DNA of 64,000 nucleotides from Nitrospira_D sp035465795. GTDB lineage: Bacteria > Nitrospirota > Nitrospiria > Nitrospirales > Nitrospiraceae. Each line of letters opens with the position of its first letter. Positions within the stretch are counted from its first letter, which is position 1. Location: assembly GCF_049546785.1 (NCBI RefSeq), contig NZ_JBMWAN010000002.1, forward strand, positions 62,001 through 126,000. Direction: 5' to 3'. The notes below the pieces were generated by a model. The model was not told where the DNA came from and made no database searches. It saw only the letters and a list, made by a program, of their open reading frames with translations. The position numbers were made by a program, and so were the translations under genes. This document shows, one piece after another, positions 50,538-58,610 of the stretch.

Positions 50538-51272
50538 TTACGGAAGGATGATGGCCTGCTCTGAGTAGCCGATACCTTTGAGAGTCGCTTCCAGCGCGTC
50601 GGCCATCAGCGGGGGGCCGCAGAGAAAGATCACGGTGTCAGGACCGGGCGGCGGCAGATGCCCGCGCAGAATAGCCTCGGTGATGCGGCCCCTGCCCTGC
50701 GACCAGCCTGCCGGCGGCTGCTCCAACACATGGTAACAATGGAAGCTCGCGTGCCCGCGCCCATCCTCATCCCACTCCTCACGGAAAATGATGTCGCCCT
50801 CGGCCTTGTTGGCAAAAATCAGAAACAACTCGACATCAAGGCCTTTGGCGAGAATCCAGCGAATGATGGCAATCATCGGGGTGATGCCCGTGCCTCCGGC
50901 CACAAATCCAACCTGCTTCGCCATGCCGTCCACCCAATGGCCACCGGAGTTCGGCCCGCTCATCAGCACGGTGTCTCCGATCTCCCGGTCGTGGAGATAC
51001 TTCGAAATCAGGCCGGTTTCATACCGCTTGACCGTCAAGTCGAAATACCCCGTGGTGCCGGGAATCGATGACGGCGTGTAGGGCCGCTTCACCGGTTTGC
51101 CGTCGATCGTGGCGTGGATGTAGAGATGATCGCCGGGCAGCATGTCCAACGTGGCGTTGTCAGGCAGGGCGAAGCCAAACGTCTTCGTGTCGTGGGTATC
51201 GGGGTTAATGGCCGTGATCTTGTAGGGCACGGCCGTCTTCGACTTGATGCGTATGACCAGTGGTATAGTCAT
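50538..51272 (-). CDS. Ferredoxin-NADP reductase-type flavoprotein
   Basis: The 244-residue protein has the FAD motif RPYTPSS, a glycine loop FVAGGTGITPMIAIIRWI (NAD(P) site) and the C-terminal CGPPLMADALE, the signature of the FNR/cytochrome-b5-reductase group. No iron-sulfur domain is present, so it needs a separate electron partner. It starts at MTIPLVIRIKSK. The upstream frame is not protein-like, and a promoter's -10 box ends only 6 bases before this ATG, with no ribosome site. Confidence 0.9.
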   Translation of the reverse strand: MTIPLVIRIKSKTAVPYKITAINPDTHDTKTFGFALPDNATLDMLPGDHLYIHATIDGKPVKRPYTPSSIPGTTGYFDLTVKRYETGLISKYLHDREIGDTVLMSGPNSGGHWVDGMAKQVGFVAGGTGITPMIAIIRWILAKGLDVELFLIFANKAEGDIIFREEWDEDGRGHASFHCYHVLEQPPAGWSQGRGRITEAILRGHLPPPGPDTVIFLCGPPLMADALEATLKGIGYSEQAIILP

Positions 51273-51278
51273 GCGTTC

Positions 51279-51307
51279 ATCATACGAGCCTGAGGAAACG
51301 GTCGCAA
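51279..51307 (-). promoter_or_regulatory. Promoter of a leaderless reductase mRNA
   Basis: TTGCGA (51307-51302), 17-base spacer, TATGAT (51284-51279), then GAACGC and ATG. Transcription would begin at or next to the A of the ATG. Confidence 0.6.
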
Positions 51308-51439
51308 CTGAGGAAGCGGATGCCTGAGCCGAACGAAGCTGGGCGTCAGAGCAATCTAGCAGGTGGGGGTAGATTCTCCTCATCACAATGCCGCACACTG
51401 AGTTAGTCATGTGACGCAATGGACTGGAGCACGACAGGC

Positions 51440-52192
51440 ATGAACACGATGCTCAGACCACTCATCACTGTACTTGGAATGGCAATCGCGTTGAGTGCGA
51501 GCGGCTGTGGCGACAAGGATCCGGCGGTACCGCCTGCAACCACTGCCGAGGGGCTCTGGCTCGGGACGACCAACACCAACCGGACGCTGACCGCCGCCGT
51601 GCTTGACGACGGCACCTACTATTTCTTCTATTCCGTCGCGGCCACTCCGGCTCAGATCGCCGGGGTCATCCAGGGCACCGGCACTTCGAACGACGGGAGC
51701 TTCACCTCGTCAAACGCAAAAGACTTCGGGATCGGCGTCGCGGTGCTGGATGCGACCCTCTCCGCCACCTATGCGGCGCGCCAGTCCCTCAATGGTTCGA
51801 TCACCTACCCGGGAGCGAGCGCGGTGACGTTCACCAGTTCCTACAACAGCGCCTATGACACGACGCCGCCCGTGGCCAGTCTCGCCGGCGTCTACACCGG
51901 CCAATTAGGTGACTCCCTGGGCCTGCAGACAGCGAATATTACGGTCTTAGCCGATGGGACGTTTACGGGGAGCGAGCAGAACGGCTGCACGTTTACGGGA
52001 AGAGCGACGGCAAGGACGAATGGAAATGTCTTCGATCAGCGCATCACATTCGGCGGAGCGCCCTGCTTGTTGCCCGCCAGGACCTTCCAGGGGATCCTGT
52101 ACTTCGATATTCCAAGCCGTCGACTGTATACCGCCGCGCCGAACAGTCTTCGCACAGATGCGGCGATCTTCTTCGGCACCAAGATCCTTTGA
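51440..52192 (+). CDS. Lipoprotein of unknown function
   Basis: The 250-residue product starts MNTMLRPLITVLGMAIALSASGCGDKD (lipobox SASGCG). The mature part is beta-rich with 'AEGLWLGTTNTNRTLTAAVLDDGTYYFFYS' and a second related segment 'LAGVYTGQLGDSLGLQTANITVLADGTFTG'. Two repeated lipocalin-like or calycin-like halves are possible. Function unknown. A weak GGAG lies 14 bases upstream of the chosen ATG. Confidence 0.7.
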   Translation: MNTMLRPLITVLGMAIALSASGCGDKDPAVPPATTAEGLWLGTTNTNRTLTAAVLDDGTYYFFYSVAATPAQIAGVIQGTGTSNDGSFTSSNAKDFGIGVAVLDATLSATYAARQSLNGSITYPGASAVTFTSSYNSAYDTTPPVASLAGVYTGQLGDSLGLQTANITVLADGTFTGSEQNGCTFTGRATARTNGNVFDQRITFGGAPCLLPARTFQGILYFDIPSRRLYTAAPNSLRTDAAIFFGTKIL

Positions 52193-52299
52193 CAGAACGT
52201 ACGCCTCTTCCAATGGTTCCTGAAACTTTTTCAGCTCTGGCGATTGATCCTACACTGTGCGATTACAAGACCTGCTCCTGATTATAAATATTAGTGGTC

Positions 52300-53613
52300 T
52301 CAGAACAGATATAAGACTTGCACTCCGAGCGTCTCTTGATTGTTAGAAGCTGCCGCGCCATGTTGAAACACGTTCTTGTCGGACTTGTCGTAGCGGAACT
52401 CGAGCCGGGTGATGAGGGCCGGAACCGGTCTGTACTGCAGTGTCCAGGTCGTCTCCCAGAGCGTCTGCGCTTGACTAGGTGCGGGGGTCGTGTTCGTGGC
52501 GCCAAAACAGGTGTTGGTGCCTCCCGCAGTGTTGAAGGTCCCCAGACAGGTGCGGGTACCACCAGCGTCCTCGAAGATCTCGCCCCGTCCTCGCAGACTC
52601 CATTGGTCCGTAAAGTCGTGGATCCACCGCCCCACTACACTATTCCACCGGGCGTTCTGCGCTGCCTGGATGGTGCTCGCATGCGTCTCATTGGCATAAA
52701 ACGGTTCCAGAATGAAAAGATCCTTCTCGGTCGCCTTGAGAGTGAGCACGACACCACTCGCCAGGCGCGTTGCTGAAGGGTTGCCCGGGAGCGCTCCCCC
52801 AGACGCGGGATCTCCAAACGACCGATTCGCCTGCTCTGGGCCGTACGACCCATAGATGCTGAGGCTCATGTTGCTCGTCAGCGTCAGAGCGAGCAACCAC
52901 TCCACTGTCTTGCCTCGATTGTTGTCATCCACATTGTCCCACCCATTCACAACTCCGACGCTAGCCAACACGAGCGGATTGAACTGATAAGAAAGACGGA
53001 GGCCAGTCGTCGTGAAGGCTTGCCCGAACCCAAACGTAAATGACCGAGAAAAATTCACATTGTCCGGGCTATTGATCACCTCATACCCAATCAGCGTATT
53101 CATTTTGCCCACCTTGATATCAAGGCCGTTCGCGATCGGCAGGATGTATTGGGCATAGACTTCCTGGAGATCGACCTCATCGTTACTGGTCCCCGTCTGA
53201 TAATTGGTTCGCGCACGAGTGACGCGCGCATCCAAACCGAAATTCAACCGGCCACGGAATCCCACCCGCTCTAGAGCAGACCCGCCCCCCTCTGCCGGCC
53301 GTTCCACCATCAGTTGGAACAAATGAGGCATGAACGCGTTGGCATTGGTATCGAAGGTACGCAGTTGGTTCAGATCGCTTGCCGGATTGTGGAAATTTTG
53401 CGTGTACGCGACATCAACCAACCCGGAGAGTTTGAGTCCCAGCCGCTGCCACATCGCAGGGGCTTCGAGCTTCTTTTCCAGTTGCTCTATCCGCTCTAAC
53501 ACACTGCCTTCCGACAGAGACTCGGCGGCTCTCACCGGACTCTCTCCGATAAATATGGCAGCGGGGACAGCAATACAGAGGCAGAGACAGACAATTTGCT
53601 TCCTGAGCTCCAA
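52300..53613 (-). CDS. Outer-membrane porin-like beta barrel (BBP2 type)
   Basis: The 437-residue product has a signal peptide (KQIVCLCLCIAVPAAIFIG...VRAAE), a short coiled-coil 'VLERIEQLEKKLEAP' and then alternating strands ending in Phe. These include 'LKLSGLVDVAYTQNF', 'GFRGRLNFGLDARVTRARTNY' and 'ALITRLEFRYDKSD', as in putative outer-membrane porins (BBP2). The substrate is unknown. I prefer the TTG start at 53613, which has AGAGG upstream; an ATG at 53652 is in frame without a ribosome site. Expression is probably gated by the terminator-antiterminator leader just upstream. Confidence 0.83.
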   Translation of the reverse strand: MELRKQIVCLCLCIAVPAAIFIGESPVRAAESLSEGSVLERIEQLEKKLEAPAMWQRLGLKLSGLVDVAYTQNFHNPASDLNQLRTFDTNANAFMPHLFQLMVERPAEGGGSALERVGFRGRLNFGLDARVTRARTNYQTGTSNDEVDLQEVYAQYILPIANGLDIKVGKMNTLIGYEVINSPDNVNFSRSFTFGFGQAFTTTGLRLSYQFNPLVLASVGVVNGWDNVDDNNRGKTVEWLLALTLTSNMSLSIYGSYGPEQANRSFGDPASGGALPGNPSATRLASGVVLTLKATEKDLFILEPFYANETHASTIQAAQNARWNSVVGRWIHDFTDQWSLRGRGEIFEDAGGTRTCLGTFNTAGGTNTCFGATNTTPAPSQAQTLWETTWTLQYRPVPALITRLEFRYDKSDKNVFQHGAAASNNQETLGVQVLYLF

Positions 53614-53710
53614 GGCGTTCCTCTTTGTTGTTGTCACGACCACTGATCTCATGCGGAAGTGCCTGCAGCGCCCGGGCGCCGCTTTCCCCTATCGCAACAC
53701 CCTTCGCGGC

Positions 53711-53809
53711 AAAAAAAAACGCCCTCAGTCTCTATGCGAGACAGAGGACGCCATTGTCCAAAATTCGTTATGCCGCTATTTTACTGCCTGTGGAGACGAC
53801 ATTGTCCCC
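53711..53809 (-). promoter_or_regulatory. ANTAR-type dual-hairpin leader with terminator, upstream of the porin
   Basis: In RNA order: hairpin P1 (53809-53792) has stem GGGGAC/GTCTCC and six-base loop AATGTC. Hairpin P2 (53759-53746) has stem GGAC/GTCC and loop AATGGC. Both loops carry A at position 1 and G at position 4, the ANTAR-binding signature. A terminator (53751-53711) with a 12-of-13-pair stem and nine T's starts inside P2, so P2 and the terminator exclude each other. The porin start is about 100 bp further on. Confidence 0.78.
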
Positions 53810-53825
53810 ATTTGAAACACGCTTA

Positions 53826-53854
53826 CTTGTACGACAAGCCGTATAAGAAGTCAA
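53826..53854 (-). promoter_or_regulatory. Promoter of the porin leader RNA
   Basis: TTGACT (53854-53849), 17-base spacer, TACAAG (53831-53826). Transcription should start about 10 bases before hairpin P1, the same spacing as at the second leader. Confidence 0.6.
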
Positions 53855-54196
53855 ACGTCGATCACACTCCGTCCGAGGTCCCCCTTTCCGTTCTCTTCGG
53901 GCCCCTCCCCGCTCATTAACATACCTCCAGTCATAGCATCTGAACGTCTCAGCGTGTGAATCGGTACGTTCTCCCGATTGGCTTTTCGAGCGAGCGCGCT
54001 GAGCGAATTCGCTCACATGACTGGGCTGATTTCCGGCTTGCGATTTGACGGTGTCGCCTCTCGTTTGATTTGGACAGGACGATCACGATGTCACCACAGG
54101 CCCGGAGACGTTGGTTCGAGCAGATCCTCATAATAGGCGCCAGAACGATCTGCCTTTTCACGCCAGCCCGGTATACTTTTCGCAGGATTCCCCGCT

Positions 54197-54613
54197 ATGC
54201 TATATAGTATGAAAGTTCTTTGCTCGATTTCGCAAACACCTACACGCTCGCGCCTGCGGAAAGAAATACTCGTGACAGCCTTGTCTGTGCTCACCATTGG
54301 GGGTCTTCTGGCAACAAGCTGGGCCCTTGCCGGTTGCGCCGAAATGGGCGCGGCTCAGGTTGCGAATCAGGTGGGTGCCCCAGCCACGGCCGAAGACCAT
54401 CTTGCTGCTGCGCTGATGTATGAGAAACAAGCCCAGCAGTTGGAACTGGAAGCGCTCAAGTTTGAGGAGGAGACTGCGCGCATCACGACTTATGAAGATC
54501 CCAAGGGATTCCGCCGAAGTGCCCTCAGGATCGCGGCCCAGCGGTGTCGGAAGGAGATTTCAGAATTGAACGACCTCGCTGCAAAACATCGTGAGAAAGC
54601 TGAAAAGTTGTAG
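54197..54613 (+). CDS. Small helical lipoprotein
   Basis: The 138-residue product has a hydrophobic segment (VTALSVLTIGGLLATSWALAGC) and lipobox ALAGC, then a helical Glu/Lys/Ala-rich part ('YEKQAQQLELEALKFEEETARI', 'AAQRCRKEISELNDLAAKHREKAEKL'). No domain recognised. The TATACT near 54171 may be the -10. Two ATGs, 54197 and 54209, are possible starts; an AGGA sits before the first. An 11-bp hairpin at 54718 follows about 100 bp downstream. Confidence 0.65.
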   Translation: MLYSMKVLCSISQTPTRSRLRKEILVTALSVLTIGGLLATSWALAGCAEMGAAQVANQVGAPATAEDHLAAALMYEKQAQQLELEALKFEEETARITTYEDPKGFRRSALRIAAQRCRKEISELNDLAAKHREKAEKL

Positions 54614-54717
54614 ATCAACCCCGGCGGATCCAAACTGCCACAGAAACGCTCCCAACCGCCGTCACAGATCTCCCGTCCTCTTCCCTAGTATCTCCTTTGC
54701 CCGCTTTCGTCCTTACA

Positions 54718-54749
54718 GCAGCAGGAATACATTCCAGGATTCCTGCTGC
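54718..54749 (+). terminator. Perfect 11-bp hairpin after the small lipoprotein gene
   Basis: GCAGCAGGAAT (54718-54728) pairs with ATTCCTGCTGC (54739-54749) on a 10-base loop; no T-run. It is a candidate terminator or 3' structure between two transcription units. Confidence 0.5.
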
Positions 54750-54818
54750 ATCCCTTAATCCCCCTAGCCAGTGGCCCACTCCTAAAGATCAAAAGAAGGG
54801 GGGGGGTATTCCAGACTA

Positions 54819-54847
54819 TTGACAGGCGATTGACAGAGTGATAGAAG
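54819..54847 (+). promoter_or_regulatory. Promoter of the second ANTAR-type leader
   Basis: TTGACA (54819-54824), 17-base spacer, TAGAAG (54842-54847). Transcription should start a few bases before hairpin P1. Confidence 0.6.
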
Positions 54848-54860
54848 TTAAGCGGTTTTT

Positions 54861-54954
54861 CCTGAGAACAATGCTGTTCCCAGGATCGAAATACAGAAGT
54901 CTACCGGCGGACAATGGCGTCCTCCACCCAGGTTGGGTCGAGGGCGTTTTTTTT
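54861..54954 (+). promoter_or_regulatory. ANTAR-type dual-hairpin leader with terminator, upstream of a secreted protein
   Basis: Hairpin P1 (54861-54884) has outer CCTG/CAGG, inner GAAC/GTTC and loop AATGCT. Hairpin P2 (54909-54922) has stem GGAC/GTCC and loop AATGGC. Both loops have A1 and G4. A terminator (54917-54954), CGTCCTC...GAGGGCG with inner ACCC/GGGT, ends in eight T's and its 5' arm lies in P2. The 14-base P2 sequence and the terminator base are shared with the porin leader. The gene starts at 55055. Confidence 0.8.
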
Positions 54955-55054
54955 GCCTCCGCTCCCAACCCTGTAGCCGAACCTGACATTAGATCTGCGA
55001 TGAGCAAGTCAGCATTTCCAAGTCACGACGGAGGGGTCGGAGGAGATTACTAAA

Positions 55055-55570
55055 ATGATGATCAAAGGGAAAGTTGAACGAACTGGGTTTGCGCTGATGG
55101 TGGTGATGGCGTTCGTCCTTCAAGGCTCAATGAGCTTCGCGGGCGAGGAGAGTAAGCTGTCGCAGTTCTTGTATCGCTATGATGCCCTCAAAGCCAATAC
55201 GACAACCCTTCTTGGGGCACTGCGTCGCGCGAGGCTTGACGGCCATTTAACGAATGACCGGAGACCGCTGTTACACCTGCACAAAGACGTCATGGACTTC
55301 TGCTTCGAGGTCAGAAAATATCTCTACACACAACGGACCAGCGGCCTGGCAAAGCCTGTGACGCTTGACGATCGCGCCAATACGCTAGCCATCGCCTACT
55401 CCTGCGAGGCGATGGAGCAAGTGCTTGAGGCCGAGTTCGACGTGCATCAAAACGGAGGTCAGAATCCGGACCTTCTTTTGCGGATTCAAGAGAAGTACGA
55501 AGAGGTGTGGGAAGTGGCTGATGGTTTGCTCAGTGCCTCCCCCGAGACCCCGATTGCCGAGAGGAAATAA
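55055..55570 (+). CDS. Exported helical protein behind an ANTAR-type leader
   Basis: The 171-residue product has a signal peptide (GFALMVVMAFVLQGSMSFAG). The mature part is helical with 'FLYRYDALKANTTTLLGALRRARLDGHLTNDRRPLLHLHKDVMDFCFEVRKYL' (in several helices) and 'YSCEAMEQVLEAEFDVHQNGG'. Two Cys and three His may bind a metal or cofactor. GGAGGAG precedes the ATG. Not recognised, but the leader suggests regulation together with the porin gene. Confidence 0.7.
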   Translation: MMIKGKVERTGFALMVVMAFVLQGSMSFAGEESKLSQFLYRYDALKANTTTLLGALRRARLDGHLTNDRRPLLHLHKDVMDFCFEVRKYLYTQRTSGLAKPVTLDDRANTLAIAYSCEAMEQVLEAEFDVHQNGGQNPDLLLRIQEKYEEVWEVADGLLSASPETPIAERK

Positions 55571-55718
55571 CACCTCGCGCAAATCCTTGTGGAGGCCTCA
55601 TTGGATAGGCCACCGGGGCACCCGAATTCAGGTGGAGTGTGAAGGTGGCCCCATTAGTTTAGACAGAAAGTTCCATTTCTTACGTGAGGCCTCGCGGTTG
55701 CCTACCACCGCGGGGGTG

Positions 55719-56121
55719 AGCCGTATAGGCATGAAGCAAGCGCAGAGGCAATCCGGCACCCCGAGCCTCTAAATATCCAGAGGAGAACCGCTCACAACCC
55801 GGCCGTTGGACTTCCCTGCGAACGGGCTGCTCCAGCACAATCGCTCCCTGCCCGCGCGAGCTGGAGCCCCAGCATCATACTGGCCGGCCCGCCGCCCGCG
55901 ATGCAGCGCCGCACCGAGATCGTACCAGCCATAGGTCCACCTCAGGCCACGCCCGGTGCAAAGAGGAGAGAACGAACGGGAAACGGATCAGGATTCACGC
56001 ATGCACGGCAGGCTACTGCTTGCGGCGGGACCAGTCAACGCGGGTTACATTCATATAGACAATCGCGAGGCCCCGCGGGGTCTATTGTCCCAACAAAGAC
56101 TCCCGACCCCTTTTATTGGTT
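55719..56121. repeat. Third copy of the flavoprotein-stub segment
   Basis: Positions 55719-56121 match 46786-47189 with a few base changes and one small deletion. The copy lacks the membrane-protein gene. It carries the stub, its TTGACT-N17-TAGCCT promoter at 56010-56038 and the GACTCCCGACCCCTTTT end motif. Confidence 0.88.
55792..55932 (-). pseudogene. 5' stub of a FAD monooxygenase (copy 3)
   Basis: Same 46-codon stub as copies 1 and 2 (ATG 55932, TGA at 55792-55794), with changes such as Gly to Ser in the FAD motif region (GGGPAS), confirming lack of selection. Confidence 0.75.
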
Positions 56122-56148
56122 TAAGCCCCCTTCGTGGAAAGGTAAAAC

Positions 56149-56177
56149 AGGCTACCGTTGGGAAAGTAGGGTGTCAA
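56149..56177 (-). promoter_or_regulatory. Orphan promoter-like sequence
   Basis: TTGACA (56177-56172), 17-base spacer, TAGCCT (56154-56149). There is no intact minus-strand gene to its left; it is probably a leftover from a lost gene. Confidence 0.4.
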
Positions 56178-56260
56178 CTTCCTGCGGTAAGAGGCCACGA
56201 GGCGCGCCAATACAGACTCCCGGCCCTTTTCTTGCCCTCAAATACAGGACGAACAGTCGT

Positions 56261-56887
56261 TCACTCCGCAGGGCGCTCACGTACCTGCATCGGATCGTCC
56301 ACAACGTCCTTCGTCAAATCGGCGTGCCTCCGGGAGACCTCCGCCAAGGTCGACTCGCGCGCATTTTCGACGGTGAAACGGTAGCCTTTCCCTCGGGAGA
56401 CTCGCTGAGGAATTTCCACGAGCACGCGCCCGATGTACCGGATTTCGCCCGCCACGCTGGCAAAGACCACATCCAACTCGCCGCCGAGCCCCGTCACGCC
56501 TTCCTCGTGAAAGCCTCTGATGAGAAACTGTCCTGCTCGCAAGCGGGAGACGAAGATCCGCTCTTCTCCGGCCTTCGCCTTGAGCTGATAGTGTTCTACG
56601 TAAGGGCCTTCGCCGTTGGGGTCCGCCGGCTGGATCTGTACGATATCGAATTCATACGACGTGTCGGAGCTATCGTGTCCTGAGGCAGTCTTGCCCGACG
56701 CGCCCCTCTCTGGTTGCACCAGCACCGAACCGATGACCACGCCCCATTCCGGTCCAAGCGGGGTGAGGCGCTCACCGGACATATCGAACGACGCGGTACA
56801 GGCCACCAAGCCGAAGAGTGCCGCGACAAGGGAGATCGCGCCGCCGATGGCTGACCGCATTCTGTGTCCAATCCAATCAGTCTGCAT
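56261..56887 (-). CDS. Lipoprotein of unknown function
   Basis: The 208-residue product has a hydrophobic start and lipobox FGLVACTAS. The mature region is beta-rich: 'WGVVIGSVLVQPERGASG', 'YEFDIVQIQPADPNGEGPYVEHYQLKAKAGEERIFVSRLRAGQFLIRGFHEEG', 'YIGRVLVEIPQRV'. It resembles carboxypeptidase-regulatory or Ig-like folds; no family assigned. Start 56887 or 56860 (MRSAIGG). The promoter at 57044-57072 reads toward it. Confidence 0.7.
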   Translation of the reverse strand: MQTDWIGHRMRSAIGGAISLVAALFGLVACTASFDMSGERLTPLGPEWGVVIGSVLVQPERGASGKTASGHDSSDTSYEFDIVQIQPADPNGEGPYVEHYQLKAKAGEERIFVSRLRAGQFLIRGFHEEGVTGLGGELDVVFASVAGEIRYIGRVLVEIPQRVSRGKGYRFTVENARESTLAEVSRRHADLTKDVVDDPMQVRERPAE

Positions 56888-57043
56888 CATGAGAGAATCG
56901 TGGCCCCTTCGTTCTCGCCACCCAAGGGGGAACCGCCGTGCGCGAACGAGGCTCTTCAATTAAGACTCCCGCCCCTTTTCCTGTCCGTCATGTCTCACCT
57001 TTCCTCATGCCGCCCGACCGGCTGAGAGCAGAAAATTCGAGTC

Positions 57044-57072
57044 AGGCTACGTGGGGAAGGAAACGGAGTCAA
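57044..57072 (-). promoter_or_regulatory. Promoter of the lipoprotein gene
   Basis: TTGACT (57072-57067), 17-base spacer, TAGCCT (57049-57044). Confidence 0.6.
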
Positions 57073-57456
57073 CTACAGGAGGGGCATTGACCAGGCGCGC
57101 TCGCCGCGCACGGATGAGTTTCGTACTGTCGGCCTGCAAGATCCACCCGTATCTGGCTTGTGCCTGTACTCTCATCACAGAACGCACCGGCTTCCAGCAG
57201 CGTAGTATTCGGCAGTATCGAATCCGATCCGACCACGCATCAAATGTGATCCAGACTCGAGCAGCCCATTGCCGCATGATTTCCCGCGACCGCATGTTTC
57301 CGAAGCAAGATTCCTCTATGCAACCAATCTCTTACAGACATCGGCGTTCTAGTTTCTGACATCGGCATACCCGTTGCACATAAGGAAGGGGTGAGTGCTT
57401 CGCCTTTAATGTCACCATAACGGCGAGTTCACTGCCACACATATGGAGGCCCTGCC

Positions 57457-58299
57457 ATGACCAGCCTCTCTATTAAACAGACGTTGCACGAGAGCCTCTC
57501 GGTTGTGTTTCGTGATTGGCATTTCTTCGCTTCTGTGATCTTTGGGCCAGTCATTATCACCAGCGGAGCTCTCATGGCTCTGTGGGGAGCAGCGGCGTCA
57601 GAGACCGGACGACTGACGACCGCATTCGCACTATTCGCATTCATTGTAGTGTGGGAACTCGCATCGGTCAGGCTCGCCGTATGTTGTCACCGGTTTATTC
57701 TCTTGGGAGAACAACCTGGTTCACTCATGCACGCTTGCAGTTGGACAATGCGAGACACGTGGTTTGCCCTCTACATCCTTGTAATCGCCAATTTCGCAGG
57801 ATTTATCGTGTTCCTGACCAGATTGTCTATTGCAGGACTGTCAGCGATGCTTGCAAACCTTTCGAATCCGTTAGTCCTTGTCCTCAACGTCCTCGGCCTT
57901 GCGACCGCGTTCTTGCTTCCTGCATACATTAATGGACGTCTGAGTCTGATCTTGCCGGCCACAGCGATTGACCGCAGGCCTGTCAAAGGCTGGATGGACT
58001 GGGCCTGGAGTCAATCAGCGGGTAATGAATGGCCTCTCATGGTCCTGATCGGCATTATTCCTTTCCTCGGCTTGGTACTGGTAAATATCATTACGATTGT
58101 CCTATTCGAACTCGCCACGCAACAATCTGTTCTCTTGGCCGTTCTGATTTTCGGGTTAGCCTGGGCACTTTTCTTCGCGTCAACGGCCTTTGCGGTGGCC
58201 GTACTATCACTCTCCTTCAAGCATCTCTCACCAAGTGTGAGCGAAGGAAACCCGATACCGTTTGGGACATCCAACACGATGGGAGTCCCGGCCGTGTAA
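57457..58299 (+). CDS. Multi-pass membrane protein (DUF6159-like), right copy
   Basis: Identical in its 280 residues to the gene at 45953-46795, with the same ribosome site and upstream repeats. Perfect identity means the duplication is very recent, or an assembly artefact. Both copies are complete. See the left copy for the fold; nothing here separates the two in function. Confidence 0.7.
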   Translation: MTSLSIKQTLHESLSVVFRDWHFFASVIFGPVIITSGALMALWGAAASETGRLTTAFALFAFIVVWELASVRLAVCCHRFILLGEQPGSLMHACSWTMRDTWFALYILVIANFAGFIVFLTRLSIAGLSAMLANLSNPLVLVLNVLGLATAFLLPAYINGRLSLILPATAIDRRPVKGWMDWAWSQSAGNEWPLMVLIGIIPFLGLVLVNIITIVLFELATQQSVLLAVLIFGLAWALFFASTAFAVAVLSLSFKHLSPSVSEGNPIPFGTSNTMGVPAV

Positions 58300-58362
58300 G
58301 CATGAAGCAAGAGCAGAGGCAATCCGGCACCCCGAGCCTCTAAATATCCAGAGGGGAACCGC

Positions 58363-58503
58363 TCACAACCCGGCCGTTGGACTTCCCTGCGAACGGGCTG
58401 CTCCAGCACAATCGCTCCCTGCCCGCGCGAGCTGGAACCCCAGCATCATGCCGGCCGGCCCGCCGCCCGCGATGCAGCACCGCACCGAGATCGTACCAGC
58501 CAT
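58363..58503 (-). pseudogene. 5' stub of a FAD monooxygenase (copy 2)
   Basis: Exact copy of the stub at 46859-46999, inside the right direct repeat. Its promoter copy is at 58582-58610. Confidence 0.8.
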
Positions 58504-58581
58504 AGATCGCACCTCAGGCCACGCCCGGTGCAAAGAGGAGAGAACGAACGGGAAACGGATCAGGATTTACGCATGCACGGC

Positions 58582-58610
58582 AGGCTACGGCTTGCGGCGG
58601 GACCAGTCAA
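58582..58610 (-). promoter_or_regulatory. Promoter in front of the flavoprotein stub (copy 2)
   Basis: TTGACT (58610-58605), 17-base spacer, TAGCCT (58587-58582); identical to the left copy. Confidence 0.5.

Noticed and set aside
54798..54806. G-run as a possible quadruplex
   Set aside because: It is a single G tract; no four-tract arrangement is present.
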